DNA of 64,000 nucleotides from Fasciola hepatica (taxonomy: Eukaryota; Platyhelminthes; Trematoda; Plagiorchiida; Fasciolidae), in assembly GCA_948099385.1 (NCBI GenBank), contig CANUEZ040000196.1, positions 2,897,001 through 2,961,000 on the forward strand, read 5' to 3'. Below the pieces are notes generated by a model. The model was not told the DNA's origin. It ran no database searches and worked only from the letters and a program-made list of their open reading frames with translations. A program made the translations under genes and the position numbers. The first letter of the stretch is position 1. Every line of letters begins with the position of its first letter. Positions 1-12,900 of the stretch are shown here, piece after piece.

Positions 1-137
1 TGGAAGGGTGCTATATCATGTAGTGTAGATGTTGAACAATGCGTAGAGAGCCATCCCGGATAGCCTTGTGTTGTTAAGTTGTTCGATTCACAATGGTTCA
101 CCGGTTGTTGGAGTGCCCGTGGGGGCTCGGTCGATGT

Positions 138-187
138 GCACTGCTGATGAGTCGAGTCCCTTAGAGGATGAAACAGCTGTACAGTGC
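138..187 (+). ncRNA. Hammerhead ribozyme, first copy in window
   Basis: Same 50-nt sequence as the reference copy: GCACUG, CUGAUGA, GUC...GAU, GAAA, ACAGCUGU, GUA cut site and CAGUGC all present. The predicted cut is 181/182. Confidence 0.9.
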
Positions 188-451
188 TTCCATGGATTTC
201 AATGCTCAGTTGAGCGTTCAAGCTGCATGATCAATCATATTATACAAATCTAATGTAATCTGATCTAATCTCGTACTACTAATCAATTGCATGCATAGTA
301 AGGAAGCTGTGTAGGTTGTTCATTTGGGAATGCGTTGGTTGTACTTAGGCCCCTACACAGAAGTCATCCATCATAGGAGTCGATCGGTGTGCGCGAAGCT
401 GGTTCTTACCATTCAAATTTAAAGCGAGTTTGGGAAGGTTGCTATATCATG

Positions 452-521
452 TAGTGTAGATGTTGAACAAAGCGTTGAGAGCCATCCCGGATAGCCTTGT
501 GTTGTTAAGTTGTTCGATTCA
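452..521 (+). promoter_or_regulatory. Candidate Pol III internal promoter (A box and B box), copy 2
   Basis: TAGTGTAGATG at 452-462 satisfies every fixed position of the A-box consensus TRGYNNANNNG. TGTTCGATTCA at 511-521 matches the B-box consensus GGTTCGANTCC at 8 of 10 fixed positions, including the core GTTCGANTC. The 59-bp spacing of the two starts is within the range used by tRNA genes and SINEs, and both lie upstream of the ribozyme. The same pair recurs in almost every A monomer. Some copies alter the B box, for example TTCGATTAAC in copies starting 22448, 25033, 27618 and 28910. The A-box consensus is loose and could match by chance, so transcription by Pol III is inference. Confidence 0.45.
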
Positions 522-890
522 CAATGGTTCACCGGTTGTTGGAGTGCCCGTGGGGGCTCGGTCGATGTGCACTGCTGATGAGTCGAGTCCCTTAGAGGAT
601 GAAACAGCTGTACAGTGCTTCCATGGATTTCAATGCTCAGTTGAGCGTTCAAGCTGCATGATCAATCATATTATACAAATCTAATCTAATCTGATCTAAT
701 TTCGTACTACTAATCAATTGCATGCATAGTAAGGAAGCTGTGTAGGTTGTTCATTTGGGAATGCATTGGTTGTACTTAGGCCCCTACAGAGAAGTCATCC
801 ATCATAGGAGTCGATCGGTGTGCGCGAAGCTGGTTCTTACCATTCAAATTTAGAGCGAGTTTGGGAAGGGTGCTATATCATGTAGTGTAG
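460..890 (+). repeat. Reference A monomer (copy 2)
   Basis: A typical 431-bp unit used here as the map. In order it holds the end of the A-box-like motif at 452-462, the B-box-like motif at 511-521, the hammerhead at 569-618 with predicted cut at 612/613, the AATCT tract at about 678-700, and the palindromic TGCATGCA just after it. A GGCCCCTACAGAGAAG block and the GTGTGCGCGAAGCTGG block complete the unit. It carries one site each for enzymes such as PvuII (CAGCTG), NcoI (CCATGG) and BclI (TGATCA), which explains why a digest should give a 431-bp ladder. No part reads as a conserved protein domain. Confidence 0.95.
569..618 (+). ncRNA. Type I hammerhead ribozyme, reference copy
   Basis: Self-cleaving RNA motif; predicted cut between A612 and C613. 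Stem I 5' strand GCACUG (569-574) pairs perfectly with CAGUGC (613-618). The core CUGAUGA (nucleotides C3 to A9) is at 575-581. Stem II is GUC (582-584) with GAU (598-600), closing a 13-nt loop; the closing pair 10.1-11.1 is G-U here. G12 A13 A14 are at 601-603. Stem III is the palindrome ACAGCUGU (604-611) with the expected A15.1-U16.1 pair, and nucleotide 17 is A612, giving the permitted triplet GUA. Outside stem I, AUG (565-567) can pair with CAU (622-624) across an internal loop, where type I hammerheads usually form contacts with loop II. In tandem transcripts the cuts would release ~431-nt units. The fold is seen in the sequence; activity is inferred. The main doubts are the G-U closing pair and the loopless 4-bp stem III. 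Confidence 0.92.
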
Positions 891-1430
891 ATGTTCAACA
901 AAGCGTTGAGAGCCATCCCGGATAGCCTTGTGATGTTAAGTTGTTCGATTCACAATGGTTTACCGGTTGTTGGAGTGCCCGTGGGGGCTCGGTCGATGTG
1001 CACTGCTGATGAGTCGAGTCCCTTACAGGATGAAACAGCTGTACAGTGCTTCCATGGATTTCAATGCTCAGTTGAGCGTTCAAGCTGCATGATCAATCAT
1101 ATTATACAAATCTAATCTGATCTGATCTAATCTGGTACTACTAATCAATTGCATGCATAGTAAGGAAACTGTGTATGTTGTTCATTTGGGAATGCGTTGG
1201 TTGTACTTAGGCCCCTACAGAGAAGTCATCCATCAAAGGAGTCGATCGGTGTGCGCGAAGCTGGTTCTTACCATTCAAATTTAATGCGAGTTTGGGAAGG
1301 GTGCTATATCATGTAGTGTAGATGTTGAACAAAGCGTTGAGAGCCATCCCGGATAGCCTTGTGTTGTTAAGTTGTTCGATTCACAATGGTTCACCGGTTG
1401 TTGGAGTGCCCGTGGGGGCTCTGTCGAGGA

Positions 1431-1480
1431 GCACTGCTGATGAGTCGAGTCCCTTAGAGGATGAAACAGCTGTACAGTGC
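1431..1480 (+). ncRNA. Hammerhead ribozyme with altered outer stem I
   Basis: The core and inner stem I are intact, but the 5' flank reads CTCTGTCGAGGA instead of CTCGGTCGATGT, removing the AUG that could pair with the downstream CAU. The same flank recurs in copies starting 20729, 24602, 26756, 27187 and 28479. These copies may have a different loop I and so a different cleavage rate. Confidence 0.85.
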
Positions 1481-2297
1481 TTCCATGGATTTCAATGCTC
1501 AGTTGAGCGTTCAAGCTGCATGATCAATCATATTATACAAATCCAATCTAATCTAATCTGATCTAATCTCGTACTACTAATCAATTGCATGCATATTAGG
1601 GAAGCTGTGTAGGTTGTTCATTTGGGAATGCGTTGGTTGTACTTAGGCCCCTACAGAGAAGTCATCCATCATAGGAGTGGATCGGTATGCACGAAGCTGG
1701 TTCTTACCATTCAAATTTGAAGCGAGTTTGGGAAGGGTGCTATATCATGTAGTGTAGATGTTGAACAAAGCGTTGAGAGCCATCCCGGATAGCCTTGTGT
1801 TGTTAAGTTGTTCGATTCACAATGGTTCACCGGTTGTTGGAGTGCCCGTGGGGGCTCGGTCGATGTGCACTGCTGATGAGTCGAGTCCCTCAGAGGATGA
1901 AACAGCTGTACAGTGCTTCCATGGATTTCAATGCTCAGTTGAGCGTTCAAGCTGCATGATCAATCATATTATACAAATCTATTCTAATCTAATCCAATCT
2001 CGTACTACTAATCAATTGCATGCATAGTAAGGAAACTGTGTAGGTTGTTCATTTGGGAATGCGTTGGTTGTACTGAGGCCCCTACAGAGAAGTCATCCAT
2101 CATAGGAGTCGATCGGTGTGCGCGAAGCTGGTTCTTACCATTCAAATTTGAAGCGAGTTTGGGAAGGGTGCTATATCATGTAGTGTAGATGTTGAACAAA
2201 GCGTTGATAGCCATCCCGGATAGCCTTGTGTTGTTAAGTTGTTCGATTCACAATGGTTCACCGGTTGTTGGAGTGCCCGTGGGGGCTCGGTCGATGT

Positions 2298-2347
2298 GCA
2301 CTGCTGATGAGTCGAGTCCCTTAGAGGATGAAACAGCAGTACAGTGC
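2298..2347 (+). ncRNA. Hammerhead variant with weakened stem III
   Basis: Stem III reads ACAGCAGU instead of ACAGCUGU. The two pairs next to the core (A15.1-U16.1 and C15.2-G16.2) remain but the third becomes A-A. Everything else, including the CUGAUGA and GAAA boxes and stem I, is unchanged. It is probably less active. Confidence 0.75.
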
Positions 2348-5300
2348 TTCCATGGATTTCAATGCTCAGTTGAGCGTTCAAGCTGCATGATCAATCATAT
2401 TATACAAATCCAATCTAATCTAATCTGATCTAATCTCGTACTACTAATCAATTGCATGCATAGTAAGGAAGCTGTGTAGGTTGTTCATTTGGGAATGCGT
2501 TGGTTGTACTTAGGCCCCTACAGAGAAGTCATCCATCATAGGAGTCGATCGGTGTGCGCGAAGATGGTTCTTACCATTCAAATTTGAAGCGAGTTTGGGA
2601 AGGATACTATATCATGTAGTGTAGATGTTGAACAAAGCGTTGAGAGCCATCCCGGATAGCCTTGTGTTGTTAAGTTGTTCGATTCACAATGGTTCACCGG
2701 TTGTTGGAGTGCCCGTGGGGGCTCAGTTGATGTGCACTGCTGATGAGTCGAGTTCCTTAGAGGATGAAACAGCTGTACAGTGCTTCCATGGATTTCAATG
2801 CTCAGTTGAGCGTTCAAGCTGCATGATCAATCATATTATACAAATCTATTCTAATCTAATCCAATCTCGTACTACTAATCAATTGCATGCATAGTAAGGA
2901 AGCTGTGTAGGTTGTTCATTTGGGAATGCGTTGGTTGTACTTAGGCCCCTACAGAGAAGTCATCCATCATAGGAGTCGATCGGTGTGCGCGAAGCTGGTT
3001 CTTACCATTCAAATTTAGAGCGAGTTTGGGAAGGGTGCTATATCATGTAGTGTAGATGTTGAACGAAGCGTTGAGAGCCATCCCGGATAGCCTTGTGTTG
3101 TTAAGTTGTTCGATTCACAATGGTTCACCGGTTGTTGGAGTGCCCGTGGGGGCTCGGTCGATGTGCACTGCTGATGAGTCGAGTCCTTTAGAGGATGAAA
3201 CAGCTGTACAGTGCTTCCATGGATTTCAATGCTCAGTTGAGCGTTCAAGTTGCATGATGAATCATATCATACAAATCTAATCTAATCTGATCTAATCTCG
3301 TACTACTAAACAATTGCATGCATAGTAAGGAAGCTGTGTAGGTTGTTCATTTGGGAATGCGTTGGTTGTACTTAGGCCCCTACAGAGAAGTCATCCATCA
3401 TAGGAGTCGATCGGTGTGCGCGAAGCTGGTTCTCACCATTCAAATTTAGAGCGAGTTTGGAAAGGGTGCTATATCATGTAGTGTAGATGTTGAACAAAGC
3501 GTTGATAGCCATCCCGGATGGCCTTGTGTTGTTAAGTTGTTCGATTCACAATGGTTCACCGGTTGTTGGAGTGCCCGTGGGGGCTCGGTCGATGTGCACT
3601 GCTGATGAGTCGAGTCCCTTGGAGGATGAAACAGCTGTACAGTGCTTCCATGGATTTCAATGCTCAGTTGAGCGTTCAAGCTGCATGATCAATCATATTA
3701 TACAAATCTAATCTTATCTGATCTAATCTCGTACTACTAATCAATTGCATGCATAGTAAGGAAGCTGTGTAGGTTGTTCATTTGGGAATGCGTTGGTTGT
3801 ACTTAGGCCCCTACAGAGAAGTCATCCATCATAGGAGTCGATCGGTGTGCACGAAGCTGGTTCTTACCATTCAAATTTGAAGCGAGTTTGGGAAGGGTGC
3901 TATATCATGTAGTGTAGATGTTGAACAAAGCGTTGATAGCCATCCCGGATAGCCTTGTGTTGTTAAGTTGTTCGATTCACAATGGTTCACCGGTTGTTGG
4001 AGTGCCCGTGGGGGCTCGGTCGATGTGCACTGCTGATGAGTCGAGTCCCTTAGAGGATGAAACAGCTGTACAGTGCTTCCATGGATTTCAATGCTCAGTT
4101 GAGCGTTCAAGCTGCATGATCAATCATATTATACAAATCTAATCTAATCTGATCTAATCTCGTACTACTAATCAATTGCATGCATAGTAAGGAAGCTGTG
4201 TAGGTTGTTCATTTGGGAATGCGTTGGTTGTACTTAGGCCCCTACAGAGAAGTCATCCATCATAGGAGTCGATCGGTGTGCGCGAAGCTGGTTCTTACCA
4301 TTCAAATTTGAAGCGAGTTTGGGAAGGGTGCTATATCATGTAGTGTAGATGTTGAACAAAGCGTTGAGAGCCATCCCGGATAGCCTTGTGTTGTTAAGTT
4401 GTTCGATTCACAATGGTTCACCGGTTGTTGGAGTGCCCGTGGGGGCTCGGTCGATGTGCACTGCTGATGAGTCGAGTCCCTTAGAGGATGAAACAGCTGT
4501 ACAGTGCTTCCATGAATTTCAATGCTCAGTTGAGCGTTCAAGCTGCATGATCAATCATATTATACAAATCTAATGTAATCTGATCTAATCTCGTACTACT
4601 ATCCAATTGCATGCATAGTAAGGAAGCTGTGTAGGTTGTTCATTTGGGAATGCGTTGGTTGTACTTAGGACCCTACAGAGAAGTCATCCATCATAGGAGT
4701 CGATCGGTGTGCGCGAAGCTGGTTCTTACCATTCAAATTTGAAGCGAGTTTGGGAATGGTGCTATATCATGTAGTGTAGATGTTGAACAATGCGTTGAGA
4801 GCCATCCCGGATAGCCTTGTGTTGTTAAGTTGTTCGATTCACAATGGTTCACCGGTTGTTGGAGTGCCCGTGGGGGCTCGGTCGATGTGCACTGCTGATG
4901 AGTCGAGTTCCTTGGAGGATGAAACAGCTGTACAGTGCTTCCATGGATGTCAATGCTCAGTTGAGCGTTCAAGCTGCATGATCAATCATATTATACAAAT
5001 CTAATCTAATCTAATCTAATCTCGTACTACTAATCAATTGCATGCATAGTAAGGAAGCTGTGTAGGTTGTTCATTTGGGAATGCGTTGGTTGTACTTAGG
5101 CCCCTACAGAGAAGTCATCCATCATAGGAGTCGATCGGTATGCACGAAGCTGGTTCTTACCATTGAAATTTGAAGCGAGTTTGGGAAGGGTGCTATATCA
5201 TGTAGTGTAGATGTTGAACAAAGCGTTGAGAGCCATCCCGGATAGCCTTGTGTTGTTAAGTTGTTCGATTCACAATGGTTCACCGGTTGTTGGAGTGCCC

Positions 5301-6616
5301 GTGGGGGCTCGGTCGATGTGCACTGCTGATGAGTCGAGTCCCTTAGAGGATGAAACAGCTGTACAGTGCTTCCATGGATTTCAATGCTCAGTTGAGCGTT
5401 CAAGCTGCATGATCAATCATATTATACAAATCTATTCTAATCTAATCTGAACTAATATCGTACTACTAATCATTTGCATGCATAGTAAGGAAGCTGTGTA
5501 GGTTGTTCATTTGGGAATGCGTTGGTTGTACTTAGGCCCCTACAGAAAATCATCTATCATACGAGTCAATCGGTGTGCGCGAAGCTGGTTCTTACCATTC
5601 AAATTTGAAGCGAGTTTGGGAAGGGTGCTATATCATGTAGTGTAGATGTTGAACAAAGCGTTGATAGCCATCCCGGATAGCCTTGTGTTGTTAAGTTGTT
5701 CGATTCACAATGGTTCACCGGTTGTTGGAGTGCCCGTGGGGGCTCGGTCGATGTGCACTGCTGATGAGTCGAGTCCCTTAGAGGATGAAACAGCTGTACA
5801 GTGCTTCCATGGATTTCAATGCTCAGTTGAGCGTTCAAGCTGCATGATCAATCATATTATACAAATCTATTCTAATCTGATCTAATCTCGTACTACTAAT
5901 CAATTGCATGCATAGTAAGGAAGCTGTGTAGGTTGTTCATTTGGGAATACGTTGGTTGTACTTAGGCCCCTACAGAGAAGTCATCCATCATAGGAGTCGA
6001 TCGGTGTGCACGAAGCTGGTTCTTACCATTCAAATTTAGAGCGAGTTTGGGAAGGGTGCTATATCATGTAGTGTAGATGTTGAACAAAGCGTTGAGAGCT
6101 ATCCCGGATAGCCTTGTGTTGTTAAGTTGTTCGATTCACAATGGTTCACCGGTTGTTGGAGTGCCCGTGGGGGCTCGGTCGATGTGCACTGCTGATGAGT
6201 CGAGTCCCTTAGAGGATGAAACAGCTGTACAGTGCTTCCATGGATTTCAATGCTCAGTTGAGCGTTCAAGCTGCATGATCAATCATATTATACAAATCTA
6301 ATCTTATCTGATCTAATCTCGTACTACTAATCAATTGCATGCATAGTAAGGAAGCTGTGTAGGTTGTTCATTTGGGAATGCGTTGGTTGTACTTAGGCCC
6401 CTACAGAGAAGTCATCCATCATAGGAGTCGATCGGTATGCACGAAGCTGGTTCTTACCATTCAAATTTGAAGCGAGTTTGGGAAGGGTGCTATATCATGT
6501 AGTGTAGATGTTGAAGAAAGCGTTGAGAGCCATCCCGGATAGCCTTGTGTTGTTAAGTTGTTCGATTCACAATGGTTCACCGGTTGTTGGAGTGCCCGTG
6601 GGGGCTCGGTCGATGT

Positions 6617-6666
6617 GCACAGCTGATGAGTCGAGTCCCTTAGAGGATGAAACAGCTGTACAGTGC
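6617..6666 (+). ncRNA. Hammerhead variant with stem I mismatch
   Basis: The 5' strand of stem I is GCACAG rather than GCACUG, placing A opposite A at pair 2.2-1.2, close to the cleavage site. The core boxes and stem III are intact. Reduced activity is expected. Confidence 0.75.
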
Positions 6667-6943
6667 TTCCATGGATTTCAATGCTCAGTTGAGCGTTCAA
6701 GCTGCATGATCAATCATATTATACAAATCTAATCTAATCTAATCTGATCTAATCTCGTACTACTTTTCAATTGCATGCATAGTAAGGAAGCTGTAGAGGT
6801 TGTTCATTTGGGAATGCATTGGTTGTACTTAGGCCCCTACAGAGAAGTCATCCATCATAGGAGTCGATCGGTGTGCGCGAAGCTGGTTCTTACCATTCAA
6901 ATTTGAAGCGAGTTTGGGAAGGGTGCTATATCATGTAGTGTAG

Positions 6944-9900
6944 ATGTTGAACAAAGCGCTGATAGCCATCCCGGTTAGCCTTGTGTTGTTAGGTTGTTCG
7001 ATTCACAATGGTTCACCGGTTGTTGGAGTGCCCGTGGGGGCTCGGTCGATGTGCACTGCTGATGAGTCGAGTCCCTTAGAGGATGAAACAGCTGTACAGT
7101 GCTTCCATGGATTTCAATGCTCAGTTGAGCGTTCAAGCTGCATGATCAATCATATTATACAAATCTAATCTAATCTGATCTAATCTCGTACTACTAATCA
7201 ATTGCATGCATAGTAAGGAAGCTGTGTAGGTTGTTCATTTGGGAATGCGTTGGTTGTACTTAGGCCCCTACAGAGAAGTCATCCATCATAGGAGTCGATC
7301 GGTGTGCGCGAAGCTGGTTCTTACCATTCAAATTTAGAGCGAGTTTGGGAAGGGTGCTATATCATGTAGTGTAGATGTTGAACAAAGCGTTGATAGCCAT
7401 CCCGGATAGCCTTGTGTTGTTAAGTTGTTCGATTCACAATGGTTCACCGGTTGTTGGAGTGCCCGTGGGGGCTCGGTCGATGTGCACTGCTGATGAGTCG
7501 AGTCCCTTAGAGGATGAAACAGCTGTACAGTGCTTCCATGGATTTCAATGCTCAGTTGAGCGTTCAAGCTGCATGATCAATCATATTATACAAATCTAAT
7601 TTAATCTGATCTAATCTCGTACTACTAATCAATTGCATGCATAGTAAGGAAGCTCGTAGGTTGTTCATTTGGGAATGCGTTGGTTGTACTTAGGCCCCTA
7701 CAGAGAAGTCATCCATCATAGGAGTCGATCGGTGTGCGCGAAGCTGGTTCTTACCATTCAAATTTGAAGCGAGTTTGGGAAGGGTGCTATATCATGTAGT
7801 GTAGATGTTGAACAAAGCGTTGAGAGCCATCCCGGATAGCCTTGTGTTGTTAGGTTGTTCAATTCACAATGGTTCACCGGTTGTTGGAGTGCCCGTGGGG
7901 GCTCGGTCGATGTGCACTGCTGATGAGTCGAGTCCCTTAGAGGATGAAACAGCTGTACAGTGCTTCCATGGATTTCAATGCTCAGTTGAGCGTTCAAGCT
8001 GCATGATCAATCATATTATACAAATCTAATCTGATCTGATCTAATCTCGTACTACTAATCAATTGCATGCATAGTAAGGAAGCTGTGTAGGTTGTTCATT
8101 TGGGAATGCGTTGGTTGTACTTAGGCCCCTACAGAGAAGTCATCCATCATAGGAGTCGATCGGTGTGCGCGAAGCTGGTTCTTACCATTCAAATTTGAAG
8201 CGAGTTTGGGAAGGGTGCTATATCATGTAGTGTAGATGTTGAACAAAGCGTTGAGAGCCATCCCGGATAGCCTTGTGTTGTTAAGTTGTTCGATTCACAA
8301 TGGTTCACCGGTTGTTGGAGTGCCCGTGGGGGCTCGGTCGATGTGCACTGCTGATGAGTCGAGTCCCTTAGAGGATGAAACAGCTGTACAGTGCTTCCAT
8401 GGATTTCAATGCTCAGTTGAGCGTTCAAGCTGCATGATCAATTATATTATACAAATCTAATCTAATCTGATCTAATCTCGTACTACTAATCAATTGCATG
8501 CATAGTAAGGAAGCTGTGTGAGTTGTTCATTTGGGAATGCGTTGGTTGTACTTAGGCCCCTACAGAGAAGTCATCCATCATAGGAGTCGATCGGTGTGCG
8601 CGAAGCTGGTTCTTACCATTCAAATTTAAAGCGAGTTTGGGGAGGGTACATGATCATGTAGTGTAGATGTTGAACAAAGCGCTGATAGCCATCCCGGTTA
8701 GCCTTGTGTTGTTAAGTTGTTCGATTCACAATGGTTCACCGGTTGTTGGAGTGCCCGTGGGGGCTCGGTCGATGTGCACTGCTGATGAGTCGAGTCCCTT
8801 AGAGGATGAAACAGCTGTACAGTGCTTCCATGGATTTCAATGCTCAGTTGAGCGTTCAAGCTGCATGATCAATCATATTGTACAAATCTAATCTGATCTG
8901 ATCTAATCTCGTACTACTAATCAATTGCATGCATAGTAAGGAAGCTGTGTAGGTTGTTCATTTGGGAATGCGTTGGTTGTACTTAGGCCCCTACAGAGAA
9001 GTCATCCATCATAGGAGTCGATCGGTGTGCGCGAAGCTGGTTCTTACCATTCAAATTTAGAGCGAGTTTGGGAAGGGTGCTATATCATGTAGTGTAGATG
9101 TTGAACAAAGCGTTGAGAGCCATCCCGGATAGCCTTGTGTTGTTAAGTTGTTCGATTCACAATGGTTCACCGGTTGTTGGAGTGCCCGTGTGGGCTCGGT
9201 CGATGTGCACTGCTGATGAGTCGAGTCCCTTAGAGGATGAAACAGCTGTACAGTGCTTCCATGGATTTCAATGCTCAGTTGAGCGTTCAAGCTGCATGAT
9301 CAATCATATTATACAAATCTAATTTAATCTGATCTAATCTCGTACTACTAATCAATTGCATGCATAGTAAGGAAGCTCGTGGGTTGTTCATTTGGGAATG
9401 CGTTGGTTGTACTTAGGCCCCTACAGAGAAGTCATCCATCATAGGAGTCGATCGGTGTGCGCGAAGCTGGTTCTTACCATTCAAATTTGAAGCGAGTTTC
9501 GGAAGGGTGCTATATCATGTAGTGTAGATGTTGAACAAAGCGTTGAGAGCCATCCCGGATAGCCTTGTGTTGTTAGGTTGTTCAATTCACAATGGTTCAC
9601 CGGTTGTTGGAGTGCCCGTGGGGGCTCGGTCGATGTGCACTGCTGATGAGTCGAGTCCCTCAGAGGATGAAACAGCTGTACAGTGCTTCCATGGATTTCA
9701 ATGCTCAGTTGAGCGTTCAAGCTGCATGATCAATCATATTATACAAATCTAATCTGATCTGATCTAATCTGGTACTACTAATCAATTGCATGCATAGTAA
9801 GGAAGCTGTGTAGGTTGTTCATTTGGGAATGCGTTGGTTGTACTTAGGCCCCTACAGAGAAGTCATCCATCATAGGAGTCGATCGGTGTGCGCGAAGCTG

Positions 9901-12900
9901 GTTCTTACCATTGAAATTTGAAGCGAGTTTGGGAAGGGTGCTATATCATGTAGTGTAGATGTTGAACAAAGCGTTGAGAGCCATCCCGGATAGCCTTGTG
10001 TTGTTAAGTTGTTCGATTCACAATGGTTCACCGGTTGTTGGAGTGCCCGTGGGGGCTCGGTCGATGTGCACTGCTGATGAGTCGAGTCCCTTAGAGGATG
10101 AAACAGCTGTACAGTGCTTCCATCCATTTCAATGCTCAGTTGAGCGTTCAAGCTGCATGATCAATTATATTATACAAATCTAATCTAATCTGATCTAATC
10201 TCGTACTACTAATCAATTGCATGCATAGTAAGGAAGCTGTGTGAGTTGTTCATTTGGGAATGCGTTGGTTGTACTTAGGCCCCTACAGAGAAGTCATCCA
10301 TCATAGGAGTCGATCGGTGTGCGCGAAGCTGGTTCTTACCATTCAAATTTAAAGCGAGTTTGGGGAGGGTACATGATCATGTAGTGTAGATGTTGAACAA
10401 TGCGTTGAGAGCCATCCCGGATAGCCTTGTGTTGTTAAGTTGTTCGATTCACAATGGTTCACCGGTTGTTGGAGTGCCCGTGGGGGCTCAGTTGATGTGC
10501 ACTGCTGATGAGTCGAGTTCCTTGGAGGATGAAACAGCTGTACAGTGCTTCCATGGATTTCAATGCTCAGTTGAGCGTTCAAGCTGCATGATCAATCATA
10601 TTATACAAATCTAATCTGATCTGATCTAATCTCGTACTACTAATCAATTGCATGCATAGTAAGGAAGCTGTGTAGGTTGTTCATTTGGGAATGCGTTGGT
10701 TGTACTTAGGCCCCTACAGAGAAGTCATCCATCAAAGGAGTCGATCGATGTGCGCGAAGCTGGTTCTTACCATTCAAATTTGAAGCGAGTTTTGGAAGGG
10801 TGCTATATCATGTAGTGTAGATGTTGAACAAAGCGCTGATAGCCATCCCGGTTAGCCTTGTGTTGTTAAGTTGTTCGATTCACAATGGTTCACCGGTTGT
10901 TGGAGTGCCCGTGGGGGCTCGGTCGATGTGCACTGCTGATGAGTCGAGTCCCTTAGAGGATGAAACAGCTGTACAGTGCTTCCATGGATTTCAATGCTCA
11001 GTTGAGCGTTCAAGCTGCATGATCAATCATATTATACAAATCTAATCTAATCTGATCTAATCTCGTACTACTAATCAATTGCATGCATAGTAAGGAAGCT
11101 GTGTAGGTTGTTCATTTGGGAATGCGTTGGTTGTACTTAGGCCCCTACAGAGAAGTCATCCATCATAGGAGTCGATCGGTGTGCGCGAAGCTGGTTCTTA
11201 CCATTCAAATTTAGAGCGAGTTTGGGAAGGGTGCTATATCATGTAGTGTAGATGTTGAACAAAGCGTTGATAGCCATCCCGGATAGCCTTGTGTTGTTAA
11301 GTTGTTCGATTCACAATGGTTCACCGGTTGTTGGAGTGCCCGTGGGGGCTCGGTCGATGTGCACTGCTGATGAGTCGAGTCCCTTAGAGGATGAAACAGC
11401 TGTACAGTGCTTCCATGGATTTCAATGCTCAGTTGAGCGTTCAAGCTGCATGATCAATCATATTATACAAATCTAATCTAATCTGATCTAATCTCGTACT
11501 ACTAATCAATTGCATGCATAGTAAGGAAGCTGTGTAGGTTGTTCATTTGGGAATGCGTTGGTTGTACTTAGGCCCCTACAGAGAAGTCATCCATCATAGG
11601 AGTCGATCGGTGTGCGCGAAGCTGGTTCTTACCATTCAAATTTGAAGCGAGTTTGGGAAGGGTGCTATATCATGTAGTGTAGATGTTGAACAAAGCGTTG
11701 AGAGCCATCCCGGATAGCCTTGTGTTGTTAAGTTGTTCGATTCACAATGGTTCACCGGTTGTTGGAGTGCCCGTGGGGGCTCGGTCGATGTGCACTGCTG
11801 ATGAGTCGAGTCCCTTAGAGGATGAAACAGCTGTACAGTGCTTCCATCCATTTCAATGCTCAGTTGAGCGTTCAAGCTGCATGATCAATTATATTATACA
11901 AATCTAATCTAATCTGATCTAATCTCGTACTACTAATCAATTGCATGCATAGTAAGGAAGCTGTGTGAGTTGTTCATTTGGGAATGCGTTGGTTGTACTT
12001 AGGCCCCTACAGAGAAGTCATCCATCATAGGAATCGATCGGTGTGCGCGAAGCTGGTTCTTACCATTCAAATTTAAAGCGAGTTTGGGAAGGGTGCTATA
12101 TCGTGTAGTGTAGATGTTGAACAAAGCGTTGATAGCCATCCCGGATAGCCTTGTGTTGTTAAGTTGTTCGATTCACAATGGTTCACCGGTTGTTGGAGTG
12201 CCCGTGGGGGCTCAGTTGATGTGCACTGCTGATGAGTCGAGTTCCTTAGAGGATGAAACAGCTGTACAGTGCTTCCATGGATTTCAATGCTCAGTTGAGC
12301 GTTCAAGCTGCATGATCAATCATATTATACAAATCTAATCTGATCTGATCTAATCTCGTACTACTAATCAATTGCATGCATAGTAAGGAAGCTGTGTAGG
12401 TTGTTCATTTGGGAATGCGTTGGTTGTACTTAGGCCCCTACAGAGAAGTCATCCATCAAAGGAGTCGATCGATGTGCGCGAAGCTGGTTCTTACCATTCA
12501 AATTTGAAGCGAGTTTTGGAAGGGTGCTATATCATGTAGTGTAGATGTTGAACAAAGCGTTGATAGCCATCCCGGATAGCCTTGTGTTGTTAAGTTGTTC
12601 GATTTACAATGGTTCACCGGTTGTTGGAGTGCCCGTGGGGGCTCGGTCGATGTGCACTGCTGATGAGTCGAGTCCCTTAGAGGATGAAACAGCTGTACAG
12701 TGCTTCCATGGATTTCAATGCTCAGTTGAGCGTTCAAGCTGCATGATCAATCATATTATACAAATCTAATCTGATCTGATCTAATCTCGTACTACTAATC
12801 AATTGCATGCATATTACGGAAGCTGTGTGAGTTGTTCATTTGGGAATGCGTTGGTTGTACTTAGGCCACTACAGAGAATTCATCCATCATAGGAGTGGAT

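Noticed and set aside
513..527. Possible CENP-B box (TTCGATTCACAATGG)
   Set aside because: Matches TTCG and the central A of the consensus, but the final CGGG is ATGG here. Two of nine key positions fail, so it does not support a centromere call by itself.
560..625. Hammerhead on the antisense strand of array A
   Set aside because: The reverse complement lacks CUGAUGA and GAAA boxes in the right arrangement; only the + strand folds.
419..652. Recurrent 77-93 codon minus strand open frame beginning MNAQLS
   Set aside because: Antisense shadow of the same conserved segment; its length changes with single-base differences upstream of the stop, and no family is recognisable.
460..684. Recurrent 74-codon + strand open frame beginning MLNKAL in most A monomers
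   Set aside because: It is the same frame repeated with the satellite and overlaps an antisense frame of similar length. It is broken in several copies, has no recognisable domain, and coincides with the ribozyme. 431 is not a multiple of 3, so frames do not join across copies. Conservation is explained by homogenisation.
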